Notes: generated by a model from the sequence alone, not told the origin. A stretch of DNA of 64,000 bases from Aculops lycopersici (GCA_015350385.1 WNKI01000001.1:5752830-5816829); one strand, 5' to 3'; positions 1 to 12,696 are shown, numbered from the stretch's first letter. Translations and numbers: made by a program.

Positions 1-35
<35 letters not shown>

Positions 36-2859
36 GAGGCGAATCAAAGGGCGGCTCACAACTCTGTTGTTGGCGGGTTGCTTGTATGTTTGGTGACCAA
101 CAAGAAAGAGCGGGCCTCCAACTGGCAGGCAGCTTTATCGCCGATCGCTTGGCTAGACCGCCGGGCTCATCGTCGTTAACTCGAGCCGTGAAAGTCAAAC
201 AAGTATATATATTTATATATATACACTGATCCAACTAGACTACTTTACTCTCTTGGAATTTACTATTTCAACTGCTAGTTCATTGGCCGCTTGCGGCGGT
301 AAATGTACTACAGGTGGGTCGGGCTTGCGCCGCGCCCCCTTCGACCTAGACCAGGTCCAACATACATCCCGAACTCTCGTATCTCCATTAACGCGCACAT
401 ACACAAATAATCTGAGACGATTATTCCACTACTTCCACTTGTTTGATTGTAGCGGTAAATGTGGTGATGATAACTGAGGCGTCTCTAGAAGAGAGCGAGA
501 GAGAGAGATAGGGCAAAAAGTGCACAACAACCATTCTAATGTGGCTCAAATCGCATATACAAACTCAATTTGTAAAATGCACGCAAATTTTGCGTTCTGT
601 AGCTTAGACAAACACGAAGAAACAATCAGGCAAAAGAAGAGCAACAGCCAAAGCGGCGATAGCCGGAATCAATCGATTTCCCCTGAGTAGACTTAGGCGA
701 CGCTTCCGTTTCCTGTGTTGCGATTAGCGAAGACAGGAAAATAAGCAGATAGTAGCGAGAATAACAGACACAAAGACGAGCACGACAGATTGAGTTTGTC
801 TAGTGTGAAGGGAATTGCGCTTGACCAGGAATCAGCGGCGAAACAACGACAACAACAAAAACAACAATTACCGATCGATCCCCTTCCTCCTTTCGGCTTC
901 AATTTTATTTGTTGTCAGGTGAGCTGCTGTTGCCGCTCCTATCTGGATTGAGCGAGCAACTTAGCGAAACCAAACGACCGGAGCCTAAGCGGTGGCGACA
1001 GCGACGACCCTGGTTGCGGCCACTATATTGGCTCGCCAGCTGATGCTCTTAATCACGTCACGCCGTTTCCGCTCGCACGCCAAGCTAAGCGCGCCAGCTG
1101 CTCAGGTAGTGGGTTTTTTTTCTCTCCTCTCCCTTTCTATTTGTGGGCGTCAATTAGGCAGACTCACACAACTAGTGGTTGTGCCAGTGATCAAGATACG
1201 AGCTGATTTGTGCACAAGTAGAGGCAACCATGCGACTCATTTTCGAATCCAAAGTTGAACGAGAGCATCGCGCGCGCCCCTTCCATTGACTAGCTGGAGA
1301 TTACTTACACTGCTCCCCCTCGTTCGATAATCTAGCAGCAGCCGAAAGTTAGATGAGGCAGAGGAATAAGTGAGACTGCCCGGAAAGAGGAACCGGCGAC
1401 TGATTGTTGTGCTCGTCGTCGTCGTAGTCGTTTATTTGCCTCTCTATTTTGGGTCTGTTGGTTGGCCGGTCGGTTGAGTTCGTTGGTGCGCAATGAAATT
1501 TCATCAGCACCAACCACCGACTGACTTGATCCTCGATTGCTTTTCTTTCCGTCGTGGTCCTCATCGTAATCGTAATCGTAATCATCGTCGTCGTCGCCGC
1601 CGTCGTCGCCGCAGTCGCACTCCCTCTCGTGTCTCTAGTTTAACCGCCATCAGACTTCGGCATCAAGAGGCGAGTTTACGTAAATCACTCGAGTAGTCGA
1701 GTTTATCTGGTCCAATAATAACACTCTGCCGATGGTAAAAACTGGCGTTGGAACTTGCAAAAAAGAACGAAGAAGAGACTAGAGTTGCACACAACACAAC
1801 CGATGAGGCAAAACCTCAAGTGTTATGCTTTCGCCCTCTCTTTTGGGGTGAAATATCCAAGTGGCGACTGATGAACAAGAGGGAGGGGGCAAAAAAGTTT
1901 CGCTTCTAGTGGCGAGTTTCAAGTGTGTTAAATTTGGCCGACTGCTCGGCCTACTGTCTGTCTGGCCGGCAAGCTAGCTAGCCAAATACTCGGAAAAACA
2001 CGAGCAGTCACTCGATCATTTTGGTGGCAACCCCAACTCACCTGGTGCCCAAACACTCTCTACGCTTTCCTCGCCAACTTCACCACCACCACCATCACCA
2101 CCACCACCAAGACCAAGGCAGCCACTCGACTTAAACTCGAGCTCAAACTCTCGCCACCACCGACCTCCTCCTCCTCATCCCTCCGCACCGCCGACTTCTC
2201 GCTACGCATGATAAATCGCTCGCCATGTGATGCCTGACGTTGGTTGTTGCTTGAGTTCGTGGCGCGAGGACTCCTCGCGGAGTGAGGAATTACAAGAGGA
2301 AACGAGGAAGTTGGAACGCAAAGTCAGATGCCAACCTTCTCCTTCTTGAGTCGCCATCTTTGCCTTAACTCAAGAGTGGATAACAATAACGACCATTAGG
2401 TGGCCAGACATCCAGCGAGCGAGTGAAAGGCAGCGAGAGAAAGGCAACCACCTGAGGAGAGTTAGCCGGAAAACGGTCAGGTGAATAATACGTCCATCAA
2501 GTTCAGGCAGCGCCACGCGCACACGCACACTTTTTGCCAGCTGAGCTGGCCGCTCGAGCAGTGGTTGAAAGCAAAGGGGTAGATGTCTAGCTAGCTGGCT
2601 TACGAAATTGATTGCTTGAATTTGTCCCCACGAGGCTCATTACATAACTCTATACACAAGTCAGCTGACTTGAGGAGTAGCTACCAATGGGAAGAGTCGG
2701 TTTCATTTAATGTTACGGTCGCTGTTGTCGACAACGAGTGAAATTTTATCATTTCTTGCATGCAAAATGAGATTAAGCAAAAGGTATTGACTCACCGCTC
2801 AAGTCAAACAACAAAATTTGGACAAAATCCACTAGCGAGGCATAAACTTTGAAACTTAC
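1..2859. other. Non-coding stretch: probable GPCR intron and low-complexity DNA
   Basis: I see no convincing gene here. The GPCR exon that follows on the minus strand ends with a splice donor at 2859, and no frame in this stretch encodes the missing sixth and seventh membrane helices. Most of it is therefore probably intron of that gene, with the last exon(s) left of the window. It holds a (GA)n tract at the left edge, CGT/CGC trinucleotide runs near 1560-1615, CAC/CCA runs near 2080-2110 and several short ORFs with no recognisable content. A CAG|GTGAGC donor-like site on the plus strand near 918 could mark an untranslated exon of another transcript. Confidence 0.5.
3..33. repeat. (GA)n microsatellite
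   Basis: About 15 uninterrupted GA dinucleotides at the left edge of the window. Confidence 0.9.
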
Positions 2860-5800
2860 CCAGCATTTTGATCACAGATTGCATATTCGCCGTATTGACA
2901 GTCGAGTTTAAGGCTATCGGTTGCTGATACTGCTGCTGTCGGTTGTTATTTTGAGTCGAGGAAGTTTTATCGTCGCTTCTGAGACAGTTGAGGTGGTGGT
3001 TGTTGCCTGTGTTGTTGCACGCTGAGGAAGTTATGTTGTTTGCCGACGTTGATTTGCTTTGGTGATGGATTTGATGCGATATGGGAGCGAGCCGGTTGGT
3101 GCTGCTGCTATTGCTGTTGTTATTATTGCCTAGCATTAGGGTTGAGGCCGAGCTAGCGTAGAACCTTTTCAAGTTGCAGTCGCCCGGCGGCCTCGTGGTC
3201 GATGCGGCCGCTCCTGTGGACGCTGCAACCATTTGATGGTGTCTCAGGGTTGATAGCGCCAACTGATCGGTTTGCGAGGTTGCAGGTGTGGGTATTGCGG
3301 CCGCGGCATTGGTGGCAGCTAGAAGGGTTTTTGGCAAAAAAGTCATAATGTTTTGCTGCGAGCAAATCCGATGATGATGATGCTTTTGACGGTGATTATC
3401 ATCATTATGAGCATGATTGTGATCATGATCATAATGATACTGCTGCTGCTTTTGATGTGAGCTGGCGTCTGGCAATAAACCTTTCGACGAGGCATCGGCG
3501 TAGCATCCGCTCGTCGACTCGCACCTGACTCGCGCTAGCCGCTGCCTCTCGTCAGCCACTGGAATTGCTGCCTCCATCTCGGAAGCCATTGAGACAGCGG
3601 AAGTTGAGTTTGGTCTTTGGTCTTGGGGCTGCAATTTTTGCCGTTGCGGCTGCTTAGTTATTATTTGGCTCGAACTAACACTCAACTTTGACGGCTGAGT
3701 GCACGAACCACTTGTTTCGATGGCCCTGGCGCTGCTCCCACCGCTGCCGCCACTGCGACAACCATCACCACGACCGCCGCCGCCGCCAACACTTGCAATA
3801 TTAGCCAACTCCGATGAAGAGCTAGACAGGTGAGCTGGGGCGCCACGACTCACCGTTGGCTGATCACGTTGATGTTGATGATGGGAAGTGTTGCTGGCGT
3901 CGCCGGAGTCTAGGAATCTAGGTGGACAAGGTTGCTCTTGGTCTCTGGTGGGGACTTTACTCGAAAGTAGACTATTGGATTCCACTGTCGTCTGCGGCGT
4001 CTCTTGGGGATTTTGTGTAGTTGTAGTATCAGTATTATTTTTACCCCCTCGCAAAGGCTCCGTGTCATGCACTTCAAGGCAAACGTCAGCGCCGTCGCTC
4101 TTGCCTTTGCTTCCGCCGCGACTATCTCTATCTCCGTCGAAGATGTCACCGTTGCTACCACCTGCCAGCTGTGCGCTATCCAACGAGATGGTGGGCAGCG
4201 GCATCACTTGCAGCTGCTGCTGATTTGTTTCGTTGCTATCGCTCGTCTTTTTACCTGAAAAATTTGTCTCCTCGCCAACGACAAAGTTGTTGCTAGTGAT
4301 GATTTTATGTTTACCTCCATTACCTGCCTCAATGTCCTCAATGTTTTGGTCACCTGCTGCTAAACCTGCCGGCGCTCTGTTATCACCATCAACCAAGGTA
4401 ACACCTCTAACGCCGCCACTTGCTAGCTGATCATTATGGACACTCGCCGCGCTTCTATTTGTATCCGGGCTCATGACGGCGGTTGTTGTTGTGGTTGTCA
4501 TCAACATGGTTGTTGAGTAGAAATTTGCCTGCTGGTTCCGCTTCTCTGGCGCCATGATTCTTCGGTCGGTTTGTTGCTGAATTTTGTACTGCTGATTTGT
4601 GTGGATATTTCCATTCAAACTCTCGAGCGAGTGAACCTCTGGAGTTAGCGTGGCCACTGTGGCTGCTGCCGCTCTTGCGGCCGCGGTCGCCGTCGGTGTG
4701 TGTGCCAATGCCGCCGCCGATGAAACCGCACAGGGACATAGCGACATCAGAAACCGGAAGCCGGGTTTTGTTTCGTGGGCAACGGAAATTCTACCTTGGC
4801 TTTGGTGCTGTTGTTTGATAGATAAATTGCTGTTGTAACTATTCAACGGGCCATCAAATCGAAAGTTGCTCGAATTGTTTGCTGCATTTGAACAAACGGT
4901 TCCCGAAGCCTGAGAGCCAACAGAGTTTAATGTCGAGGGAAACGCTTGCGATACTTGGCTCATACTGACTGCACTCTGTTGCTGACTATCACAGCTCATC
5001 AATCTCTGCTGACGTTTCAATTGACTTTGTTTAATCAAATGAGTTTTTTGTCTCAAATGGCAGCCAAGTTTAACATAAAGTATTGTTATCACAGCCATTG
5101 GGACGATAAAGAATATGAATACACTTAGCTCAAAGATTGTCTCATTCCTTTGAACTGTGGTACATTGAGCATTTGCTACATCCTCGCCGTTTGGCTTCTT
5201 TTCGGTAATTATAATAACTCCGTATTGCATCACAACAACCAGTGCACAGGTGGAGGCAATTAACCAAATTGATATGATTATCTTGATTGAACGGGACAAG
5301 CGGGATAATGTGTGCGCCTTTAGTGGATGACAGATCGCCAGGTAACGTTCAACGGTAAAGGCGACAATCACTAAAACGCTAGCATTCGTTGAGGCCTCAG
5401 AGATCCAACCGCGCGAGATGCAAACAAATTGATTGAACATGTAGGGGGATGGATGCCAAAGATTTACAATATCGTGAGGGAGGCCAAATGTAAGCAACAA
5501 CAAATCGCTAACTGACAGGCTAAATAGATAATAATTAGTTGCTGTTTTCATATACTTATTTCTGCTATCTGCAATGACCAAACAATTGCAAACATTTCCC
5601 ACCACACCAATTAGAAATATGGCCAGGTAAACAATGGTTAGCATAACATTAACATCGATTAGCGTCCAGTTGCTAGAGGCGTCCAGTTGTTGTTGTCGCT
5701 GCTGCTGATGGTCAACTAGAGCCGCTTGCTCGGAATCCATAATGGTGGCCAGGTGATGGTTGTTTGATGTGATCATGTCGTTGCTTGTTCGGTTGTTGTT

Positions 5801-6043
5801 ATTATTATTTTGGTCGATATAGCTGCTAGAAGGTGCATCTAGTGGCGATGATTTATACAGCATCAACAATGACGATTCTGTTGTTACAGTTGCTGCATTA
5901 TAACTTGGCATAGAACTCTTCAGTGTAGTCAGGATTAAACTTGTGAGATTTGCTAAAGATAACAACTGCGACACTTCGGCCGACGAGCTTGAGCTGAACA
6001 ATTCCAAGTTGGTTGAATTTAACTCGTTACTATTTGTATTCAT
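2860..6043 (-). CDS. Pyrokinin/CAPA/neuromedin-U-type GPCR, 5' coding exon (partial)
   Basis: Rhodopsin-class neuropeptide receptor. It would sense an extracellular peptide and signal through G proteins at the plasma membrane. Helices 1-5 are visible at roughly residues 130-328: GN in helix 1, a TATNYYLFSLSVSDLLLL helix 2, a Cys pair near 208 and 294, and ERY in place of DRY followed by LAICHP. The helix 2 and helix 3 motifs are typical of pyrokinin, CAPA and neuromedin-U receptors. After helix 5 comes about 720 residues of Q/N/S/H-rich low-complexity sequence, then SVIKML, which is the usual start of helix 6. The exon ends there with a GTAAGT donor at 2859 in phase 1. That would split a valine codon, as expected if the next residue is the usual V of helix 6. 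Helices 6-7 are therefore in an exon outside the window. The N-terminus before helix 1 (about 125 residues) is also long and low-complexity. The subfamily call is less certain than the receptor class. Confidence 0.85.
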
Positions 6044-6196
6044 ATTAACATGTACACAATATCTATGTCTTGATCTTTATCCCTTGATTCTTCTTTTCTC
6101 CTCTTTCAAATTGGTATTAAAACTTGATACAAAGCTTATTCTTTCTTGATGATTATGATAATGCTGCATTGACGATGAGGCGCCCGAGGCGCCCAA

Positions 6197-6205
6197 TTAT
6201 ATATA
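6197..6205 (-). promoter_or_regulatory. Possible TATA box for the GPCR gene
   Basis: TATATATAA read on the minus strand about 155 bases upstream of the receptor ATG. The spacing would give a 5' UTR of roughly 120 bases. This rests on position and motif only. Confidence 0.3.
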
Positions 6206-8213
6206 CTCTTCAGTCTTGATTTTGAATGATGATTTGCCACTCGCTCACACAACTGGACACGAGCAATTTGGTGTTGCTCCGCTAACAAGTGGGCCAAAGA
6301 TTACAGATCTATGTGACGCAATGGTTGCGCGCAGTTTGGTTTGTGTTAGATCTCTCGGGTTGTTGGCTTCAAGAAGAAAAGCCACACCAAACTAGGGACG
6401 TGTTTCCAAAAGCTTTACACAACCACTCGCTACTCGATGCGAGCATCACACTTACTCTCTCTCTCTCTCTCTCTCTCCCTCTCTCTTTGTCTCAAACTTG
6501 TCAGTTTTAGCAATTTGGTACAATGTGAAGTCAGCTATCAATTACATGGGATTGCAACATTGTTGGTATAGCAAGAGTAGCAACTTGACAGGAGGGAAAA
6601 TGATAAAAAAACAAAACGAAACGAAGACAAGTCTCGTTTTCTTCAGGTTGCCAGGTCTCAAGCTTGCAGTTGCCAATCTCTCTTTCCCTCTCTAGCTCAC
6701 TAGTGATGGATTCATGTTGGCATTTTAGTCGAATCCTCGAACTAATGAAGCTGATAATGGATGAATTCACCTGCAAACAAGTTCACCAATCTCAACTCGA
6801 CAAGCTAGTTGATGATACCTTTCGGTTGTTGGTCCTCTCTCATGTACTACTAGCGCTTGCGCTCAACTTTCCTAGGATTCCAACTTGAATTTTTGCCTGC
6901 TTGTCTTTATTTGCCAGCTAAATGATGACTTCGTCACGCAAAAACAGCTATAACATCAATGTTTATTATAATAATAATGATAATAATAATCTAGACAAAT
7001 TTTCCCGCATACAATGGAGCTTCAGCATACAATATCGATCTGACACTTTCTCATCGTACTATTGCCGTTGATTTCGTCGTCGTCGTCGTTGTCGTCGCCG
7101 TTGTCTTGGTATTACCTGGCATCAAACGAAGCGTAAATCTGACATGTAGTTCATAGTGCAACGTGCAATCCAGACATATCACTCACTTCCTCTCCTTCTA
7201 TCCAACTCAATCTCATCTCACGCCTCGTCTCATAATAGTTGTTGTGGTGGTGGCGGGCTCGAGAATACCCAACAGTGTTGTGTCACAAAGGTCAATGTTG
7301 AGTTGCGATTTCAACGCAATGATATGGCAGCAGCAGCAATCTGATACGCCACGAAGAAACAACATGTTAAGTCGTGGCAAATGGGTGCACGAGGAGTCTG
7401 CGCAACCTCAAGCCAGCTTTGCGCATGTCTAACCATACCAGTTTCAATTCTTTAGAAAGATTGGATAGGAGGAAGTTTGGGCTTAATTTCATGTTCACAA
7501 GATGCGCGGATCTTGTGGCGACCCGTAGAAGGCAAAAAAGGAGTCTAAATCTCCAAGTTTATGCTGAGATTTTGACGTCACTTTTCACTAGACGCCTCGG
7601 GCATCCGTAGCCACCGACGCATAGACTCTGTGATAATTAGTTTTGATCCAATGAGGCGACTAGTAGAAGTAGTAGTTGTTGTTGTTGTTAGTTTATTTTA
7701 GTTCTGATTCATTATTTCTCTCTAATTCCAATTTCACATGTATTCCTACAACATGAACTTTATCAAGTTCCTAAGATAGATACAAAACTTGATAAACAAT
7801 TCGTTAATGATTCTTTCTTTCTAATGAGGATTCTTCGTTGATTATTGCACTTCTTAATTCGTTTCTTCAATTCTTTCAGATCTCGAAACAAGTGACTAGT
7901 TTCTTCAAATTTCATAGATTCGATGCAATAACATGCCTTGAGATTGATAAGGTAAGTCAATGGTTTCGTTGATTTGAAGTGCAATATATGATCTTGGGGT
8001 GAGCACGTTTTCACTATCAATAGTTGTAACAGTTGAAATGTTTGGTGTCGTTGATTTCAGTTGCAGATTATTAGGTTACTTAAAACAAAATATTTGGTCT
8101 CAGGCTGATCTAAAATCGTAATAAATAATATAGTTAGTTTCTATCACTAAATTAATGGATGGATATGTTATTTGGTTAGATTCAAAAATAACCCACTAAG
8201 AATGTCGTTGATG
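6206..8213. other. Gene-poor intergenic region
   Basis: This separates the GPCR 5' end from the SWEET stop codon. It holds a (CT)n tract near 6454-6487, an AAT run near 6968-6992, a CGT run near 7075-7100 and a perfect CRE palindrome TGACGTCA at 7573-7580 with no gene start nearby. An 85-codon minus-strand frame at 7763-8020 lacks an ATG until its last 50 residues, and I do not call it a gene. Confidence 0.5.
6454..6487. repeat. (CT)n microsatellite
   Basis: A CT-rich run with two short interruptions, upstream of the GPCR gene. Confidence 0.85.
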
Positions 8214-9608
8214 TCATCGTATCGATTGGAATAGCAATAGAATTGGAGCACTGCTCTTGGTCAATTTTTCTCGTTTTGAATAGATTTGACCCATTATTTT
8301 GGTCAGAGTTTCTTTATAATCTTGATTCGTATCTATCTCCTCACAACAAACATCATCTAATTCATTCTCAGAGAGATCGTCTTCCTGGTTTAGGAGTTTT
8401 ATGAGATCCTAAAAGATGGGAGAGCGAAAAAACAGGAAGTTAGTTTTATGATCATATATATATGAAATATTGAGACTTCTACGAGGCAATGAATGCGAAG
8501 ACATCAGCTAAGTTCAATATTCACATGAATTTGATGTACAACATTTATTATAGTTTGGCGTTTCTAACAACCTCGTAAGCTTAGATTACTGTTCTGTTTT
8601 GTCGTTGTATCATTCATGCTACTTATATCTCATCACTGAATGAACGGTTTCAGTAATTCCAATGTAAACTCTTCATAACAATACACCAGTCTATTCATTT
8701 ATGCTCTGGTTATCCAATCTTAGGCCCCCTTACTTAGTGGTTGAAATTATACCATAACCGAGATCAGTCTCTCTTGGTTCTCTTTGATTGCTACTAAAGA
8801 TGAGTTTAATATAAGAGATGGATATTTAGAATCACATTGATAATGAACTTAGCTTTTGTGTCTTCATGCATTGGCTCACTGAGTCTTTTCTCACTAGATT
8901 GAACTTTAACCCAATCTCTCTCATTCTCTCTCACGAAAAAAAGTGTCTTATACTTACGTATGATTTCTTATTGCTTGGCGATAGCTTCTCATATGGATAC
9001 TTGGACGGGTAGACAACGAATAGAGTCAATTGTGCGCCACTGATAGCAACAGCAACTAAATTCGAGAATATGATAAAGTTATCACCCTTGAGATAACCAA
9101 ATGTAAGCCACGAAAGGCAAACAACGAAAGTTGATGCAATAATTGGGAATGGTAGCGATGCGACACATTTGGTCTTGATAACATCTTGAATAGTCGCCAA
9201 TGGTGAGGCGCAGGCAACTAAACTGGCCAACGAGGCCATAGAGCCACCGAGGAAAAGCTTGTCATCACTACGTTGAATGGCCCAGAAGAATGACAATAAG
9301 AATAGTACTAATATGAGCAATTGTTTCAAGGGTCTTGACCGCTGCGGAGCATAAGCAACAAAGAAACCAAAGTATATTAGGTTTAGAGTGGTGCCAACAA
9401 CATTAACCGCAATAATTTCCCATTCGTCAGCTATGAATCCATATCTTAGCCATAGACAAGTACAGTTTAAGCCAGCCAAAAATGGCATAGGCGATAATTT
9501 AGCACTGGATCTTTGCTGATATATTAGCTGGCAAACTTTGGCGCCAGACAAGAAGCTAGCATATGTAAGAACTTGCGCTATGATTGAAACATAATAAACT
9601 AGCTCCAT
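8214..9608 (-). CDS. SWEET sugar transporter (SLC50), two exons
   Basis: Bidirectional sugar uniporter of the SWEET/MtN3-saliva family, expected in plasma or Golgi membrane. Exon 1 (8958-9608, 217 codons) carries both three-helix MtN3 repeats. Visible marks include LSPMPFLAGLNCTCLWLRYG in the first repeat and a second repeat with SPLATIQDVIKTK and LPFPIIASTFVVCLSWLTFG. It ends at a GTAAGT donor in phase 0. Exon 2 (8214-8408) follows a CCATCTTTTAG acceptor, continues in phase 0 and adds a 64-residue acidic cytosolic tail before TGA. The total is 281 residues, a little longer than usual for animal SWEETs because of that tail. The exon join is my inference from the two splice sites and the matching phase. 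Without splicing the protein would end in eight unrelated residues at 8931. Another frame overlaps the start codon (see 9556-9801). Confidence 0.85.
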
Positions 9609-9801
9609 CTCTTGATTTTAGTTGTTGCACTGCCTCTTTCAATCCGTTCTGCCAAGGAGACTTCAGTTCGGTGGCGCTGTTTTGTGGTTCTATTATTAGG
9701 TCAATAGTCGACTCAATTGTAACTAATTTCCGTCTAAGTTGGTGGATGGTTTGATAGATCACATTAATAGATTCAAGAAGATTTTCTCGCCGAAGGCTCA
9801 T
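9556..9801 (-). CDS. Small coiled-coil ORF overlapping the SWEET start (tentative)
   Basis: An 81-residue ATG-initiated frame on the SWEET strand. It begins 193 bases upstream of the SWEET ATG, in another frame, and ends 52 bases inside the SWEET coding sequence. Residues 1-65 look protein-like: an amphipathic helix rich in spaced L, I and E/K, followed by SPWQNGLKEAVQQLK. I do not recognise a family. It could be an inhibitory upstream ORF, a dicistronic small protein or the 5' exon of an alternative transcript. No clear donor is visible inside it. A stop codon lies immediately before the ATG in frame. Confidence 0.3.
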   Translation of the reverse strand: MSLRRENLLESINVIYQTIHQLRRKLVTIESTIDLIIEPQNSATELKSPWQNGLKEAVQQLKSRDGASLLCFNHSASSYIC

Positions 9802-12659
9802 CTAATATTTCTACTGTTTCCAGGCAAGATGAGAGTGGTGAATAAAGTTGGAATTGGATTGAGTTATTAATAACGAAACAGAATGAAATAATGTCAGTGA
9901 CGGTAAGATTGTTATACCAGTAGCATTTTGGTCGGTGTTTGCACTTGTTGCTTTGAAGCCGACGGGGTGTTTGTTTGTTTTTTGTTATCGTTTTTATCAT
10001 AAACCTGCTATTAATGCAACTTGCTGTCTCTGCTAGCCATAATAATGTACGGAAAATTTGTCGCACTACTATTACGAGCTCGACTTTTTCGTCTTACCAG
10101 CTGCACTGTCGATGGCCCAGAAGCATGCGCATGGTAAGGTTGGTTGGTCGTATTATCGGTGCAACTAGTTAATTTTTATGTCAATTATATCAAGACCAAA
10201 TTTGGTTTGCGCCTCTCGAGTGCTGTGACTCTTTTTTGTCAAGCTTGAGTGACATTATCTCTACAGTTGCTGGTTTGACAAACTGTTATTTTTGCTAAAC
10301 TTATAATGCTAGAATTGATGATTTGTTCTCATGTAAGTGTGGAAATGGCGGGCTCGATGGTTTTCGTAGATGTTGTTGCAAATATGTCTAACAAAAGGCT
10401 GCTGCAAGGAATAGATTCTTTCTTTGGTCCCTCGGTCGAGAAAAGGATTTGCAAAATACGCTGGAATGAATGTTGGATCAAAACTTCAGGCCGAGAGACA
10501 GGAAAACAAATTGAATTTTAGAAATTATACAGTTGTAATAGTTAACAAGTGTTATCTTAGCCACAATGAGCAACAACAATCCGCTTCCATTGGATTGAAC
10601 ACCTTGCATTGTGGCGCCACTTTCATGTCGAGTCATTCATTTGTGAACCAAGCGTACAAGACGTTGGAACAACGTCGACATAAGCTGTTGCGTATGAACA
10701 GACCGAGAGCAGCTCTCGGAAGCTAACGAGCGTAAACGAGTTAGGTCAGACAGACCGACGGCGTTGTGTGCATCTCGAGTTTTCACTGTGGCCGGACATT
10801 GAATAGGCGAGCGGACACTCGGTAAGATGCCGCCTACCTATTTCGCAACACTGAATTCTACAGACTTATATTTCGTCCCACAGGTTGATGCGTTACGCCT
10901 CTCTTGTAATGTAAGTTTCGGGAATTGCGAACCGAAAATTCGCAAAAATCTACAATTTTTGGAGACACTTTTCATATTCACGAGAACATGTTTTTATCTT
11001 TATTAGCAATGGCTATTGGCTAAATATCAATATTGTACAATATTTGCACCATCAAAGATAAAGTATTGTATTTTTCAAGAGTATCAGGAGCAACTGCAGT
11101 CCGATGTCAAACTCGTCCACAATAGGCGATCAGGCCTGTACCTGTTGCCCGATAACGTACACACAACTTACGTACATAAATTTCGAAAGAGTCTCTCTAT
11201 TCGAGTGGATTTACGTCGATGAGACAAAGATTTTCGCCTCCACGAGGTAGGCGTGACAGTACGAACAGTGAAAACAACAACAGCACACATATAGCGACTA
11301 GCGAAGTGACTGATGCAGATTGAGAAGCTCCAAGAACGTCCTTTGAATGCGAGTCCTTGCTAGTAGTTGTGGTGGCAGTAGAAATCTACTGTTCTCACAG
11401 AAAGCATCATGAACAACCTGTTGCTGGGTTGTCCAACGTCATTCTAGACTGATCTCAAAAATTCAGCCAGACCAATCCGCGAGAGTGTGTGTAATGATGA
11501 TCGGAAGTAATCTAGTCGCAGTAGCTGTACTATTCTTCGCGTTAACACTTTTTTTATCATTATCGGCGAGCAAGTTGACTTTCTGATGAATGAAAAGATC
11601 GCAAGTCTTACGTGAGATTCAGTTGTCACTACCGATTTGAATTAAAGAAATCGCAGAACAGGATTGGATTGCACGATAGTGGAGAGAGAGAGAGAGATAG
11701 AAAGAACCCTGGGGCAACACCAGCCGCAACGACAGCAGAAGGCTTATACAGAGGGATTAATAGAGGCCCACAAGGGAGAAGTAAAAGAGACGAGCTTAGT
11801 GTCACCGCTTCTGTGGTGGAGGAGAATAGTCTGGCCGACAAATCCATTGGCTAGACTGCAAAAACACTTGTTTTGTGTGCAAGCTAAGCCAACTCAGTTG
11901 CTATAATGCAGTATCGTCGATGCCATATCGGAACTCTCGATATTTGCCAGACTCTTTGAGGGCCTTAGCAAGCAGCAGAAATAGCGATAGCGATTGCAGC
12001 ACAATATCAGGTAAAAGTTTTGCACGATTTGATCTATCCTGCAATCGTAGACAGCGACGGACATTACCGAAGGAGAATACTCTGCCTAGACTAGGTGCAC
12101 AGAATTCAGAAAGATTTACCCGACTGTCTGCTCGAGTGAGCTTGTAGTTTTGTCCGCTTTTGTGAGTCAGGATCACATTCAACGGCAACACCAACAACTG
12201 ACTGCCTATCGCCTAAAGCTAGCGTCTGCAGTGAGTTTATATGCGCGTTAGGTCGAACGTGCTCGATTCGAGGATCGTACAGGTGAGCTAGACGACAGGT
12301 TCGAGGTGCGTAAAGCTTGTAACTGGTTACAAAGTTAACAACAAGAAAGCTGGTTAAAGTTAGTAAAATCAAGAGGAAAATTGAGAACAAAAGAAAACTC
12401 AATTTGAACAATCGAATAGCTCGAGGCACAGATTTGGTTTCACTCTGATTGAGGCAACTTGCTCATTCAATTTTGCTCTCGTTGTGCCCCAGCACAAGGC
12501 ACTTAGATTAGAAGGCATTAGTTACAATCGAGTTCGTTTGAGAACAAGAACTCCTCCGAAACGAACTAATCGAACTTGTAAACGACTAACAAGACACATC
12601 AAAAGATAGCTGAATTGGCTGCAGGCGAATGAATTTGTGTACGATCGACTCTATTCAGT
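9802..12659. other. Gene-poor intergenic region
   Basis: No gene could be supported. Several frames of 60-110 codons exist but most start at non-ATG codons and match nothing I recognise. One minus-strand frame at 12106-12429 has a hydrophobic N-terminus but starts with GTG. A CAG|GTGAGC site on the plus strand near 12281 could end an untranslated first exon of the CRTC gene downstream. A short GA run sits near 11680. Confidence 0.45.
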
Positions 12660-12667
12660 GTGCGAGC

Positions 12668-12696
12668 TAAGGATGTTGTGAGTCACATAAACTCAC
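12668..12696 (+). repeat. Left terminal inverted repeat of the MITE
   Basis: 29 bp, matching the right end in inverted orientation with one mismatch at the sixth base (A versus T). Confidence 0.85.

Noticed and set aside
253..477. 74-codon plus-strand frame near the left edge
   Set aside because: No recognisable domain, and it lies in what is probably an intron or UTR with low-complexity sequence.
3888..4430. Several plus-strand frames opposite the GPCR
   Set aside because: Shadows of the low-complexity receptor loop on the other strand.
7763..8020. 85-codon minus-strand frame downstream of SWEET, K/E-rich
   Set aside because: Begins at TTG; the first ATG leaves only 50 residues. It could be an alternative SWEET end, but no phase-matched evidence was found.
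12106..12429. Minus-strand frame with a hydrophobic N-terminus
   Set aside because: Starts with GTG, not ATG, and has no family resemblance; the plus strand shows a splice donor in the same place.
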